Notes: a model not told the origin generated them from the letters alone. Positions 21,582-32,481 are shown, numbered from the stretch's first letter. The stretch is DNA of 64,000 nt from Piromyces finnis (GCA_002104945.1 MCFH01000032.1:248001-312000); one strand, 5' to 3'. Made by a program: numbers and translations.

Positions 21582-22232
21582 TGTTAAGTTTTGGGGTTTG
21601 GTTATGCGACCAGGTCAGAATGTTTTAATTATATAGTAAAAATGTTTTTTAAGAAATTAAATTTAATTATAAAATAACACCTTAAACTCCCAAATGAAAA
21701 ATGAAAAATTTATATTTACTTTAAAATAACTTTTTATAAATTTTTTATTTATTTAATACTAATAATATAAATGATATTATAAGTAACTATATAATTAAGA
21801 TTATAACTATAATCTTTACAAAGAATTAAAATCGAATTCAATTCATTCTATTTTATATTCTTTGTTCAGATTATTAAATTGATAAAAATAAAGTATTACA
21901 TGTAATATATTAATAACATAATAAGTTTGTTTGTTTGTTTGTTTTGTCATGACATAAAAATAAAATAAACATATGATTAATCATTTAAACACTTGATCCA
22001 TTAACCTATTTATAATAATTAGGATTATTTAATTTATAAATGTTAACTGTTACACCTAAATGGTTTAGTTCTATTTTTAGTAACAGTCACTATCATTAAT
22101 TAATTTAATATAATTAAAATTTCTATTGATATCTTTTTAATTTTCATCAAGTCATAAGAAATGTCTATGATCCATACTTGATATCATATTAATTTTAATT
22201 TACCTATTAAAATCTTTAAATGACCATATCTT
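21582..22232 (-). mobile_element. LTR-B-like copy, part 1 (split by chromovirus A)
   Basis: Starts TGTTAAG on the plus strand (the 3' end of the LTR) and runs until chromovirus A inserted at 22238. It continues at 29007-29339. More diverged from element B LTRs than the 1319-2445 copy. Confidence 0.88.
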
Positions 22233-22237
22233 CCTTA

Positions 22238-22964
22238 TGTAAAGATATAAAGTATATCTTTAAATTATTTAATAATTAATTAATAATTATTGAATAATAA
22301 TTTTGATATTTTAATGAAAAAATTGTTTATAAAATTTATTGTATAAATTTTATGGAATAATTAAATAAATATTAATTTTAAAATATCAAAGTTAGAAATG
22401 AAATTTGGATAAATATTTAAATTAATGGATAATTAAATTTAAATATTTTAAATATTCAAATTAAATCTTAAAAAGTTTTTATTTAATTAAAATTAGTTTA
22501 ATAACTTTAGCGTAGTTTTAAATTAGTATTTTTAATTATAAATATATAATAAATAGTATTATTAATATTTAATTAATATATAGGTAATACATGGACTGTA
22601 TTCAATTTGCAGTTTACTCAAATTGAATCAAAAGTGTATTTAATTAGTTTTAGTTTAGTTTTATTATTTTATTATTTAATTAAATTAGTATTAAATTAGT
22701 TTTGTTTATTTTATATTGAATATATGTATAATTAAATAGAATAGTATATTAAAATATAATTTACAAAAAATATAAATACATGTAAAATTTCTTGATTAAA
22801 ACGATGTAATTGTTATTGACTATTATTTAGTTAATAACTAAATAAAATTAATAAAAGAGATATTTTTTTAAATATAATTTATTTTCTTGTTTTTTCTTTA
22901 TTTTGTGTTGTTGTTTTATTGTAAAAAATTTTATAATCTGTTTTACATTTATAAAACTTTTACA
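22238..22964 (+). mobile_element. 5' LTR of chromovirus A
   Basis: 727 bp, TGTAAAG to TTTTACA, the same length as 28275-29001 and apparently near-identical. Target duplication CCTTA lies at 22233-22237 and 29002-29006. A TATA box, TATAAAT at 22771-22777, precedes GTAATTGTTAT at 22806-22816, the predicted start of the transcript and of R. Confidence 0.95.
22806..22816 (+). promoter_or_regulatory. Predicted self-primer segment in LTR A
   Basis: GTAATTGTTAT is an exact complement of the 11 bases just after the 5' LTR and lies 35 bp after the TATA box start, where transcription should begin. Tf1 of fission yeast primes with exactly such an 11-nt RNA 5' end. Confidence 0.78.
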
Positions 22965-22975
22965 ATAACAATTAC
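22965..22975 (+). promoter_or_regulatory. Self-complementary primer-binding site of chromovirus A
   Basis: ATAACAATTAC directly abuts the 5' LTR and pairs with 22806-22816 over all 11 bases. It does not look like the 3' end of a tRNA. The second copy of the family has the same site at 63600-63610. Confidence 0.8.
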
Positions 22976-23042
22976 CTTTGTTCTAATAAAACACGTTATA
23001 AATTTTTTTTTAATAAAACATATTTAATAAAAATTTTTTTTA

Positions 23043-23186
23043 CTACCGCGTTTTAGGGACTCTCTACCTTACTTTGAAATTTGCTACCGCGTAATAAAGG
23101 ATTATCTACCGCGTTTTAGTATTGCTACCGTGTCATTTAGAACGACTACTTTGCTTTAGAGATATCTACCGTGTCCATCATTGTAC
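23043..23186 (+). repeat. CTACCGCGT minisatellite in chromovirus leader
   Basis: Seven degenerate units begin with CTACC/CTACT at 23043, 23064, 23084, 23106, 23125, 23146 and 23166 (spacing 19-22 bp). It lies between the primer site and gag and is notable for CG-containing words in AT-rich DNA. The second copy of the element at 63676 has twelve units in exact 21-bp phase. Confidence 0.85.
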
Positions 23187-23410
23187 TTGTATATATTGTG
23201 GATCAACTTTATTTAATCTTCCACCAACATCTACTATTGTACTGTATTTAATTTTGTTACTATATTTTTAAGAGCTCGTCTAACACCGTTTGATAGGATA
23301 GAGTTACGACGACATCTTAATTAAAATATTGTAAAAAATTAAATAAGTAAATATTAAACATACTGGAAGAAATAAACCAACTTTTATCTAACCTCCACTT
23401 AAACGGAAAT

Positions 23411-26400
23411 ATGGACCGTCAAGGGGCGTCTTTGAGGATAGTTAATGATCCTCCAACTTTCTCAGGAAGAAGACAAGAACTAGATGGGTTCTTGACCAGG
23501 GTTGAACTAGCCATTGAAGCCAACCCTGATAGATTCGCTAATGATGAAGCGAGAGTTCGCTTCTTAATATCTTACTTTGTTAACAGACCTTTAGAATGGG
23601 CCGCTCGTTTACGACAGAACAACGACGCCATTCTAAGAAACTATGATCAATTTATTGCTGCCCTTCGTACCAATTTCGGGGATCCCAATAATGACACAAT
23701 TGTTGCAAATGGAAGACTTTGCAACATAAAACAAAGAAAGTTTGGCAAAGTGTTTGAATATATTAATGAATTTCAACGCGTTAGCCAAAACTCTAATTTC
23801 AATGAAGCAGCGAAGATATATATGTTCACAAAGGGCTTACATCCAAAAATGCGTGAACATTTAGCAATAGTCAACCCAAATCCTACTCAGCTAGAGCGTC
23901 TCTACTCTGATGTCCTTAGCATAGAAAATCTTACTAAGAGAAATGACATCAGCGAATATTATATGACGCACCAAGATAGAAGAAATTATAATCGTGACGA
24001 TCCAATGGATGTTGACCTATATAGGATTAGCAAGGGTCAACGAAACGTAAATTACTTCCCATCTCACAGAAGTAATTACGTTGAACCTTCTACTACTAGA
24101 TCGGATTTAAAGAAAAAAGGGGTTTATTTTTCTTGTGGGAAGTCTGGACACATGCAGTTCAATTGTCCAAACAGGAAAAAGCCTAAGAGTGTTAAGATTA
24201 TTAAAAGGACTATCTCCGAAGAAGCCAGTTCTTCAACCCCTTCAGTCAAAAGAATTAGACCAACCAAAGATGTTACTGAGAATGATTCAAACTTATATAA
24301 AATACACAAAAGTGAAAAGAAGAACATCATCGATTTTTATATAAAAACAAACGATATGGAAGAAGTGAAAGTCAAAGTCCTTATTGATTCCGGCTCTGAT
24401 TTAAATTTTATTCATCCTGAATTTGCGAGAATTAATAACATTAAGCTTTACAATATCAGGAATCCATTTAAGGTTTCTGGTCTTGGTCAAGGTAATTCCA
24501 CTGTTAGAAAAGAATCCGAAAAGTGTATTCTCCGTTTAAGGAACCATTACGAAGTAATTCAACTGTACTCGTTAAGGATTCCCGAAGTCGATGTTATTCT
24601 TGGAGTACCTTGGATTGAGAAACATTGTCCAGTTTATTATCATGATTCCTCAAAAATTGCCTTTAGCTCCGGATACTGTGCTCGACACTGTAATGTAGGC
24701 AAAAGGAGAAATAAGGGTACAACCAATATGGATAAGAAATCGATGCCATCATCAAGAAAAGGGAAAGAAGCTGCCTTGGATAACGAAAATGAACAATCCT
24801 CTTGCATTGACCGTGGTTTTTCCGACTATGACGAATCCTTTTGTTGTGACTCTAGTGATGACGAAGAAACTGTTAATATCAGGGGCCGTAGAACCTCCGT
24901 TAAAACCATTAGTAACTTAGATAGTTGTAATAAAATTAAATTTAGTAATAGTTTAAATAGCAATAATAATAATAATAATAATAATTGTAATTTTAAATGT
25001 ACATGTAATAATATTAATTGTATTGATGATAATTTAAATAAAGATAATAATTCGGTCACTGGACCAAAACAATACTCATTTTCAAAAGAAGTGATTAATA
25101 ATAACAATTTTTGTGTATTAAATTCCGTTAGTAACTGTAATGATTTATCTTGTAATATTATTAATAAATGTAAAACTGAAAATAATAATTTAAATAAAGA
25201 TAAAAAGTCTGTTGAAATCCCAAATCAATATTTATTATTTAAAGAGGTTTTTAATGAAAAGAATTGTAATATTTTACCTCCACATCGTGAATACGATTGT
25301 GAAATCAGATTAAAGGATAATTCTAACTTGTTTTATGGTCCTCTTTATCCTTTAACAGAGGCAGAGAGAGATGAATTAAAAAATTATATTAATGAAAATT
25401 TAGAAAAAGGTTTCATTAGGAAATCTACATCTCCTGCCGGAGCACCAGTTTTATTTGTCAAAAAGAAAGATGGGTCATTAAGACTATGCGTTGATTATAG
25501 GAAACTTAATGATATGACCATTAGAAATTCATATCCTCTTCCATTAATTGGTGACTTATTGGATAGAGTGAAGGGTGCAAAGTACTTTACTAAATTGGAC
25601 TTAAAGTCTGCTTATAATTTAGTAAGAATCAAAGAGGGTGATGAATACAAAACTGCCTTTAGAACAAGATATGGGCATTTTGAATATCTCGTCATGCCTT
25701 TTGGTTTAAAGAATGCACCAGCTACTTTCCAACATTTCATAAATGATGTCCTTAGTGATTATTTGGATGATTTTGCTATATCATATATTGATGATATTCT
25801 AATATACTCAAATAGTCTAGAAGAGCATCATGAACATGTTAAAAAAGTATTGGAAAAATTATTAGAAAATAATTTATATGTAAAGTTAGAGAAGTGTGAG
25901 TTTGATGTTTCAGAAACCACTTTTCTTGGTTATGTATTATCCAAAGATGGTCTGAAAATGGATAGAGATAAAGTTAAAGCTATCCTCGACTGGCCTGTTC
26001 CTACAAATGTTAAAGAAGTCCAATCTTTTATTGGATTATGCAATTATTATAGAATTTTTATTAAAGACTTTGCAAAAATCGCAAGTCCTTTACATAAACT
26101 TACTAGGAAAAATGTTCCTTTTAATTGGGCTTCTGAGTGTCAAAACGCATTTGTTACACTTAAGAAGGCTTTTACTTCTGCTCCTATTTTAATGAACCCT
26201 GATAGCAACAAACCTTTTATTGTTGAGACTGACGCTAGTAACTTTGCAGTCGGTGCAATTCTTTCACAAGAGTTTGAAGGGAAGTTGCACCCTATTGCTT
26301 TTATTTCATCTAGCTTAACCAAGTCTCAAAGAAATTATCAAATTTATGATAAAGAGTTGCTCGCTATCAAAGTGGCTCTCGAAGAATGGAGACACTATCT

Positions 26401-27463
26401 GGAAGGTGCAAAGCATCAGTTCGTCATTTATACTGATCATAAGAATTTAACTTTCCCAAGAAAGCCTGAAATGCTCTCACAAAGACAGATAAGATGGTAT
26501 GAATTCTTATCTAGATTTGATTTTAAGTTAATATATAGGGCTGGAAAAAAGTGTGGCAAACCTGATTTGTTATCCAGACGTAGTGATCACATTTGTAATG
26601 ATAGTAATAATAATAGAATTAATAAAAACATTGAATGTAGTAATTTTAGTTGTAATTTTATTTCATGTAATGTAATTAATACTTTTAATAAAGATGATTC
26701 TTTAATCAATTCTATTTTATGTTCTTTAAAAAATGATGATTTATATAATAAAGTTTGTGTATTTTTAAATGAAAAAAATTCTTTGTCCCCTCCGATTAGG
26801 AATATTAATAAAGTTAAAATTGATAAAGAAGGATTTTTACTTTACGATAATTTAATTTATGTTCCTTCTTCATTAAGAACTAGGGTCTTAGAATTACATC
26901 ATGATTCTATTTCTGCTGGTCACTTTGGTGTTAATAAAACTATTGAATTAATTAGTAGAAATTTTTGGTGGCCAAAATTTAGTTATGATGTTAAAAAATT
27001 TATAAAGTCTTGTGAAACTTGTTGTAAAGCTAAAGTTCCAAGACATAAACCATATGGTTTGCTTTCTCCTCTTTCCACGCCTAATAGAGCTTGGTCGGAA
27101 TTGTCAATGGATTTTATTATCGAGCTTCCAAAATCCAAAGACATGACCACCATTATGGTTGTAGTTGATAGGTTAACAAAAATGGCTCATTTTATTCCTT
27201 TAAGATGTCTGCCTACTGCTTCTATAGCAGCTGATGTTTTTGTTAACAATATCTTTAAATTACATGGTTTTCCTAATTCTATCATTTCTGATCGAGGTAC
27301 TCAATTTACTTCAGACTTTTGGAATCGCTTATGTAATTTGTTAAATATTAAACTTGCTTTTTCTACTGCAAACCATCCTGAAACTGATGGTCAAACGGAG
27401 AGGGTGAACGGGATATTGGAACAATATCTCCGTTGTTTTATTAACAAAAAACAGAATAACTAG
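23411..27463 (+). CDS. Chromovirus A Gag-Pol (Ty3/gypsy), ends at a nonsense codon
   Basis: 1350 codons in one frame. Gag capsid covers about residues 12-190 (FSGRRQELDGFL, FEYINEFQRVS). The knuckle at 239-252 reads YFSCGKSGHMQFNC, with Tyr where the first Cys belongs. Protease is LIDSGSDLNFIHPEF (DSG 326-328). An Asn/Ser-rich linker (500-600) follows. RT has CVDYRKLN and FTKLDLKSAYNLV, with catalytic YIDD at 792-795. RNase H has D941, E982 and D1009. The integrase zinc domain (C1201, C1204) is followed by the core D1234, D1294 and E1330. TAG at 27461 stands where related integrases have Trp (…WVDxLPxAEF), and the same frame reopens at once, so this is a single point mutation. Without readthrough the element would lose the integrase C-terminus and chromodomain. 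A gag-pol single frame is usual for chromoviruses of this type. Confidence 0.95.
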   Translation: MDRQGASLRIVNDPPTFSGRRQELDGFLTRVELAIEANPDRFANDEARVRFLISYFVNRPLEWAARLRQNNDAILRNYDQFIAALRTNFGDPNNDTIVANGRLCNIKQRKFGKVFEYINEFQRVSQNSNFNEAAKIYMFTKGLHPKMREHLAIVNPNPTQLERLYSDVLSIENLTKRNDISEYYMTHQDRRNYNRDDPMDVDLYRISKGQRNVNYFPSHRSNYVEPSTTRSDLKKKGVYFSCGKSGHMQFNCPNRKKPKSVKIIKRTISEEASSSTPSVKRIRPTKDVTENDSNLYKIHKSEKKNIIDFYIKTNDMEEVKVKVLIDSGSDLNFIHPEFARINNIKLYNIRNPFKVSGLGQGNSTVRKESEKCILRLRNHYEVIQLYSLRIPEVDVILGVPWIEKHCPVYYHDSSKIAFSSGYCARHCNVGKRRNKGTTNMDKKSMPSSRKGKEAALDNENEQSSCIDRGFSDYDESFCCDSSDDEETVNIRGRRTSVKTISNLDSCNKIKFSNSLNSNNNNNNNNCNFKCTCNNINCIDDNLNKDNNSVTGPKQYSFSKEVINNNNFCVLNSVSNCNDLSCNIINKCKTENNNLNKDKKSVEIPNQYLLFKEVFNEKNCNILPPHREYDCEIRLKDNSNLFYGPLYPLTEAERDELKNYINENLEKGFIRKSTSPAGAPVLFVKKKDGSLRLCVDYRKLNDMTIRNSYPLPLIGDLLDRVKGAKYFTKLDLKSAYNLVRIKEGDEYKTAFRTRYGHFEYLVMPFGLKNAPATFQHFINDVLSDYLDDFAISYIDDILIYSNSLEEHHEHVKKVLEKLLENNLYVKLEKCEFDVSETTFLGYVLSKDGLKMDRDKVKAILDWPVPTNVKEVQSFIGLCNYYRIFIKDFAKIASPLHKLTRKNVPFNWASECQNAFVTLKKAFTSAPILMNPDSNKPFIVETDASNFAVGAILSQEFEGKLHPIAFISSSLTKSQRNYQIYDKELLAIKVALEEWRHYLEGAKHQFVIYTDHKNLTFPRKPEMLSQRQIRWYEFLSRFDFKLIYRAGKKCGKPDLLSRRSDHICNDSNNNRINKNIECSNFSCNFISCNVINTFNKDDSLINSILCSLKNDDLYNKVCVFLNEKNSLSPPIRNINKVKIDKEGFLLYDNLIYVPSSLRTRVLELHHDSISAGHFGVNKTIELISRNFWWPKFSYDVKKFIKSCETCCKAKVPRHKPYGLLSPLSTPNRAWSELSMDFIIELPKSKDMTTIMVVVDRLTKMAHFIPLRCLPTASIAADVFVNNIFKLHGFPNSIISDRGTQFTSDFWNRLCNLLNIKLAFSTANHPETDGQTERVNGILEQYLRCFINKKQNN

Positions 27464-28243
27464 GTTGATTTGTTACCTTTTGCTGAATTCGCTTATAACA
27501 ATACTTTACAGCAATCAATCAATCAATCTCCGTTTTTCGCTAATTATGGGTTCAATCCAAAATTCAATCCTGAAATTCCTTCAGCGAATAGACCAAATAG
27601 AGCTGAACAAAGAATTTTGGATATTAATGAAAACATTAAATTTTTGAAAGAAAATCTTGATCAAGCAAAAGAAACCTACAAAAAGTATGCTGATCAAAAG
27701 AGAATGGAATCCCCAAATTTCGAAGTTGGTAAAAAAGTTTGGTTATTAAAAGGTATTAATCCTTCAAACAAAAATGTTAAAAGAAAACTTGCTGATCAAA
27801 TGCTCGGACCTTTTGAAATAATCAAGAAGGTAAGTCCTTTAGCATTTGAATTAAAGTTGCCAAATAATTTACGTTGCCACCCTGTTTTTCATATCTCGTT
27901 ATTAGAACCTTATAACGAAAATGAATTTATAAATAGATCAGTAATAAATAAAAGAAAAAATATTAAGTTAACTACTGATACTATTGATAGGATTCCTGAT
28001 AAGATTATTCAAGAAAGAAATTATCATGGAAAGAAATCTTTCTTGATGACATGGAAAAATCTTGACGAAAATACTTGGATCCCGGAAGATCAAATTTCAG
28101 ATGTACAATTGATCCAAGAATTTTATAGGAAAAATAAAAAGTCTAGAAAAGAAAGTCAAGATCAAGTTTATACAAGGAATAACAATGGTATGATCAGACA
28201 TAGATATCAACCATTTGTAATTGATATTCCTTCAAAGAAATAA
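27464..28243 (+). pseudogene. Chromovirus A integrase C-terminus with chromodomain
   Basis: About 259 codons continuing the gag-pol frame after the TAG; there is no ATG of its own (a TTG at 27470 is only formal). It holds the end of the integrase core (LPFAEFAYNN), the GPY/F-type region (MLGPFEIIKKVSPLAFELKLP, HPVFHISLLEPYN) and, near the end, a chromodomain-like block: RIPDKIIQERNYHGKKSFL then TWKNLDENTWIPEDQI. Chromodomains tether integration complexes to modified histones in this clade. Identity as a chromovirus rests on this block. Apart from the stop the segment looks intact. Confidence 0.9.
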
Positions 28244-28263
28244 TCTCGCAGGAGCTCGACTTA

Positions 28264-28274
28264 AAGGGCGAGAT
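28264..28274 (+). promoter_or_regulatory. Polypurine tract of chromovirus A
   Basis: AAAGGGCGAGAT abuts the 3' LTR, with one C interruption. It is the expected primer for plus-strand DNA. Element B has a similar GGGCG-containing tract. Confidence 0.65.
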
Positions 28275-29001
28275 TGTAAAGATATAAAGTATATCTTTAA
28301 ATTATTTAATAATTAATTAATAATTATTGAATAATAATTTTGATATTTTAATGAAAAAATTGTTTATAAAATTTATTGTATAAATTTTATGGAATAATTA
28401 AATAAATATTAATTTTAAAATATCAAAGTTAGAAATGAAATTTGGATAAATATTTAAATTAATGGATAATTAAATTTAAATATTTTAAATATTCAAATTA
28501 AATCTTAAAAAGTTTTTATTTAATTAAAATTAGTTTAATAACTTTAGCGTAGTTTTAAATTAGTATTTTTAATTATAAATATATAATAAATAGTATTATT
28601 AATATTTAATTAATATATAGGTAATACATGGACTGTATTCAATTTGCAGTTTACTCAAATTGAATCAAAAGTGTATTTAATTAGTTTTAGTTTAGTTTTA
28701 TTATTTTATTATTTAATTAAATTAGTATTAAATTAGTTTTGTTTATTTTATATTGAATATATGTATAATTAAATAGAATAGTATATTAAAATATAATTTA
28801 CAAAAAATATAAATACATGTAAAATTTCTTGATTAAAACGATGTAATTGTTATTGACTATTATTTAGTTAATAACTAAATAAAATTAATAAAAGAGATAT
28901 TTTTTTAAATATAATTTATTTTCTTGTTTTTTCTTTATTTTGTGTTGTTGTTTTATTGTAAAAAATTTTATAATCTGTTTTACATTTATAAAACTTTTAC
29001 A
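28275..29001 (+). mobile_element. 3' LTR of chromovirus A
   Basis: 727 bp, matching the 5' LTR along its length. Near-identity implies recent insertion, so the nonsense codon arose in or just before this copy. Confidence 0.95.
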
Positions 29002-29006
29002 CCTTA

Positions 29007-29339
29007 AATGGCCAGTTAGAAGGACTGTGATTATACCAAAATGTAGCTTTTCCCTTAAGCTTTCTAATAAACTTAGTTTCACACCCATAGCACTTACAGC
29101 CGTAGCGTTCGTTTTTGGTGAGTTATGCCTTGTTTCATGTTTGTTTATTTTTGGTTAAGGGTTATAGTGTATTGATATTAAATTTTTGAAATCATAACCC
29201 TTTCACTGAATCAAAATCTAAAAGGTGACTTTTAAAGGTATTTTGAAATAATTATTGGGATCATTTAATTCTAATTATTATGTTTAATTAATTATAGATA
29301 TTATCTGAATTTGTTTTAAATCTAGTTAATATCTTCACA
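29007..29339 (-). mobile_element. LTR-B-like copy, part 2
   Basis: Resumes the LTR interrupted at 22237 and ends ATCTTCACA. It is joined directly to a truncated repeat C (29343-29394). Confidence 0.85.
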
Positions 29340-29439
29340 ATATAATTAGTGTGCTTACCACACTTTTCTTTAATAAAAAATCGCTTTTTGACAATGATAA
29401 ATAATTAAATTTATAAATTATAAATAAATAAAAATCATA

Positions 29440-29525
29440 TTATTAATAACAATAATTTAAACACAGATAAAAATTAAAATATTTAACATGTATAAAATCA
29501 TTAAATTAAAAATTATAAATGTAAA

Positions 29526-29556
<31 letters not shown>

Positions 29557-29997
29557 TAAATTAAATAGTTTATATTTGTTTATAATTATACTTTAAAATA
29601 ATAATTTTGTATAAATAGTAATAGAAAATGTTCTTTTTAAAAGATGTTCCTAATAATCCAGTAAAATTAGATATATTATATTAAATTTAATAAATGGTTA
29701 CTAATAATCCAAGAGAGAAAAATTAGATATTTATTTTAATAAAACAATATTTTTTATATAACTTCTATGATACATACAAGATGTATTAATTCTTAATTAT
29801 TTAATAATAATATGAGAGTTATTAAATAATATTATAATTTTATAATTAAATATAATAAACTTTATATTTTTAAAAATTAACTAATACTTGAAAATGAACA
29901 AGTATAAAAATCATTTATTTTATTTTCTTATTTTCTTTTTTAGATACAAATATTATCACTTTCTATAGTAAAATATAGAATTAAGATAATAATATTT
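29440..29997 (-). repeat. Dispersed repeat G, uninterrupted copy (empty Rep site)
   Basis: Reverse complement of the DNA on both sides of the Rep insert (10450-10860 and 11524-11640) with no insert. The 16-bp target sequence occurs once, at 29540-29555. It provides an in-window empty site for dating and delimiting the Rep insertion. Confidence 0.85.
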
Positions 29998-30002
29998 TCT
30001 AT

Positions 30003-30792
30003 TGTATTAACATATAATAATAATTAGTATTATTAAATTGAGAAGTTAAAATAAATAAAATTTTATACTTATCTTAATAAGAGTTTATTATAAGGAAATA
30101 TAATAAACAACACAAAGCTTTAATGTTATTTAATTTAAAATATTTTATTAATATTGTTTTTTAATAAAGGTTATTTATTATAATAGTTCTTATAATAATA
30201 ACTCTGGATTTTTTAGTGGAATTCCAGAGTTCTTTTATTTATAATTTTTTAATAATTTAAAGTTTAATAAAGAATTTCTAATCTTAATAAATAATCTTTT
30301 TAGGAAAAGACTAGAAGAAAAACCTAAAAAGATATTCGATTGATAACTAATATATCAATCATCGTAATATTAAGTAAAACCGAATAAAATTCGGAAAAAC
30401 CTTAATATCCGATTGTCCTAATATTTATTTATATCTTCTAGTTGTTTCTATAAGTTATTTCAAGATACGATACATACACATAAAATACAAACGTAAAATA
30501 AAATACATAATGTTTCTTATAAAATGTAATACAAAAATTATTAAATAATAAAATAAATGAATTTTTACTATTATTTTAAATAAATTACTAAATTAAATAA
30601 ATAATTAATTAATATAATAATTAAATAAATTTTACATTTAGTAAATGAATAATTAATATTAATATAAATAACTGTTTATAGTAATTTAAATGAATGTATG
30701 CTAATAATTTAAATAATTAATTAATTTAATAATTAGAAAAATAATCAAATAAGAATTAATAATTATTTATTGAATAATTATTAATTCTTACA
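30003..30792. mobile_element. LTR family E, full-length candidate
   Basis: About 790 bp from TGTATTAACATA to ATTCTTACA, matched by the split copy at 38852-39578 plus 40618-40661. It contains several strong hairpins: ACTCTGGA/TCCAGAGT (~30197-30227), an 11-bp stem with 18-nt loop (30294-30333), GATTGATA/TATCAATC (~30339-30361) and CCGAAT/ATTCGG (~30380-30394). No matching target duplication is seen. Confidence 0.75.
30294..30442 (+). other. Structured RNA candidate in LTR-E (hairpin with possible pseudoknot)
   Basis: The stem ATCTTTTTAGG/CCTAAAAAGAT (30294-30304, 30323-30333) closes the loop AAAAGACTAGAAGAAAAA. ACTAGAAG of the loop can pair with CTTCTAGT at 30435-30442. The loop is invariant in four copies (also 39135-39152, 62742-62759 and minus 53780-53797), while the stem differs with preserved pairing. 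Function unknown. Confidence 0.55.
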
Positions 30793-30793
30793 T

Positions 30794-31098
30794 TGTCAAA
30801 AAGCGATTTTTTATTAAAGAAAAGTGTGGTAAGCACACTAGTTATATTAATTAACAAATATAATACGCTTTCCTATTGAAGGCGTAAAGCTAATAATATT
30901 TATATAAAGAAAATTAAATAATATTTTTATTTTAGTAATAACTTAATATCAGCATATATTAAGTTATTAAAAATATTAAAATTTTTAAAGTTTTAGGTTT
31001 TATAGGAGTTTATAAATTTTATTAACTTTAAGTTAAAAAATTACTAACGCTAAAGCTTCGTAATTTTTGTCAATTTTTGTTCTTTTTATACATGAACA
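30794..31098 (-). repeat. Dispersed repeat C, inverted copy
   Basis: Near-identical reverse complement of 20805-21108. It abuts LTR-E on the left and lies about 80 bp from the 3' end of tRNA-Cys 2. Confidence 0.8.
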
Positions 31099-31179
31099 AT
31101 TTTAATTATTGTAAATAGTTAATAAATTTAAAATAAAATTTTTAATAATAAAATTTTAATAATTTATAATAAAATAAAT

Positions 31180-31251
31180 AGGGGCGTTCCGGATTTGAAC
31201 CGAAGACCTATTGATCTGCAGTCAATTGCTCTACCGCTGAGCTAACACCCC
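31180..31251 (-). tRNA. tRNA-Cys(GCA), copy 2
   Basis: Exact reverse complement of tRNA-Cys 1, with the full cloverleaf, anticodon GCA and U discriminator. The upstream flank to the LTR edge (31252-31318) is also a copy of the flank of tRNA 1, so a block of about 1.26 kb (tRNA, flank, LTR-B) is duplicated in inverse orientation. Confidence 0.97.
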
Positions 31252-31318
31252 ATTCTATGAATTTTGTAAGAAATATTTGTGGCCATAAGTTTGCCCACAA
31301 ATATTTCAATTGAAACCA

Positions 31319-32446
31319 TGTGAAGATATTAACTGGATTTAAAACAAATTCAGATAATATCTATAATTAATTAAACATAATAATTATAATTAAATAATTT
31401 CAATAATTATTTTAAAACACTTTTAAAAGTCACCTTTTAAATTTTGATTCAGTGAAAGGGTTATGATTTCAAAAATTTAATATCAATACACTATAACCCT
31501 TAACCAAAAATAAGCAAGTACGAAATAAGGTGTAACTCGCCAAAAACGATCGCTACGGCTGTAAGTAGTAGGCTGTGAAACCAGGTTTATTGGAAAGCTT
31601 AGGAAGAAAGCTACAATTTGGTACAATCGCGGTCCTTCTAACTGATCATTTAAGGAAGTTATGATCATTTAAAGATTTTATTAGGTAAATTAAAATCAAT
31701 ATGATATCAAGTATGGATCATAAATATTTCTTATGACTTGATGAAATTAAAATTATATCAATAGGAATTTTAGTTATATTAATTTAATTAATGATAACGA
31801 TTGTTACTAAAAATAGAACTAGACCCATTTAGGTGTAACAGTTAACACCTATAAATTAAATAATCTTAATTATTATAAAATAGGTTAACGGCAAGTTTTA
31901 TTAGAAATAATTTTGAAAATAATAATTATTTAATTATAACAAATATGTTATGGTAATATCAATTAATAATGATGAATTATTAATTGAATAGTTTTTATAA
32001 TTACTAATTAGGATCAACTGTTTAAATGATTAATCATATGTTTATTTTATTTTATGTCATGACAAACAAACAAACAAACAATCTTATTACTTATTTAATT
32101 ATATTACTAATATATTACATGTAATACTTTATTCTTATTAATATCAATTTAATAATCTGAACAAAGAATATAAAAGAGAATGAATTGAATTCGATTTTAA
32201 TTCTTTGTAAAGATTATAGTTATAATCTTAATTATATAGTTACTTATAATATCATTTATATTATTATTATTAGATAAATAAAAAAGTTTATAAAAAGTTA
32301 TTTTAAAGTAAATATAAATTTTTCATTTTTCATTTGGGAGTTTAAGGTGTTATTTTATAATTAAATTTAATTTCTTAAAAAACATTTTTACTATATAATT
32401 AATAACATTCTGACCTGGCCGCATAACCAAACCCAAAAACTTAACA
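31319..32446 (+). mobile_element. 5' LTR of Ty3 element B
   Basis: 1128 bp, TGTGAAG to CTTAACA, matching 37719-38846 at every place checked. TATA box TATAAAAG lies at 32169-32176, and the predicted RNA start at 32207. The left flank is AACCA, but the right flank of the element is TTCAA, so the expected duplication is missing. Confidence 0.95.
32207..32217 (+). promoter_or_regulatory. Predicted self-primer segment in LTR B
   Basis: GTAAAGATTAT is an exact complement of the 11 bases following the 5' LTR. It starts 38 bp after the first base of the TATA box, where transcription would begin. Confidence 0.75.
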
Positions 32447-32457
32447 ATAATCTTTAC
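32447..32457 (+). promoter_or_regulatory. Self-complementary primer-binding site of element B
   Basis: ATAATCTTTAC abuts the 5' LTR and pairs with 32207-32217 over 11 of 11 bases, the same geometry as in chromovirus A with an unrelated sequence. Confidence 0.78.
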
Positions 32458-32481
32458 CCGCTGTTTAATGGCTACTTTAGA

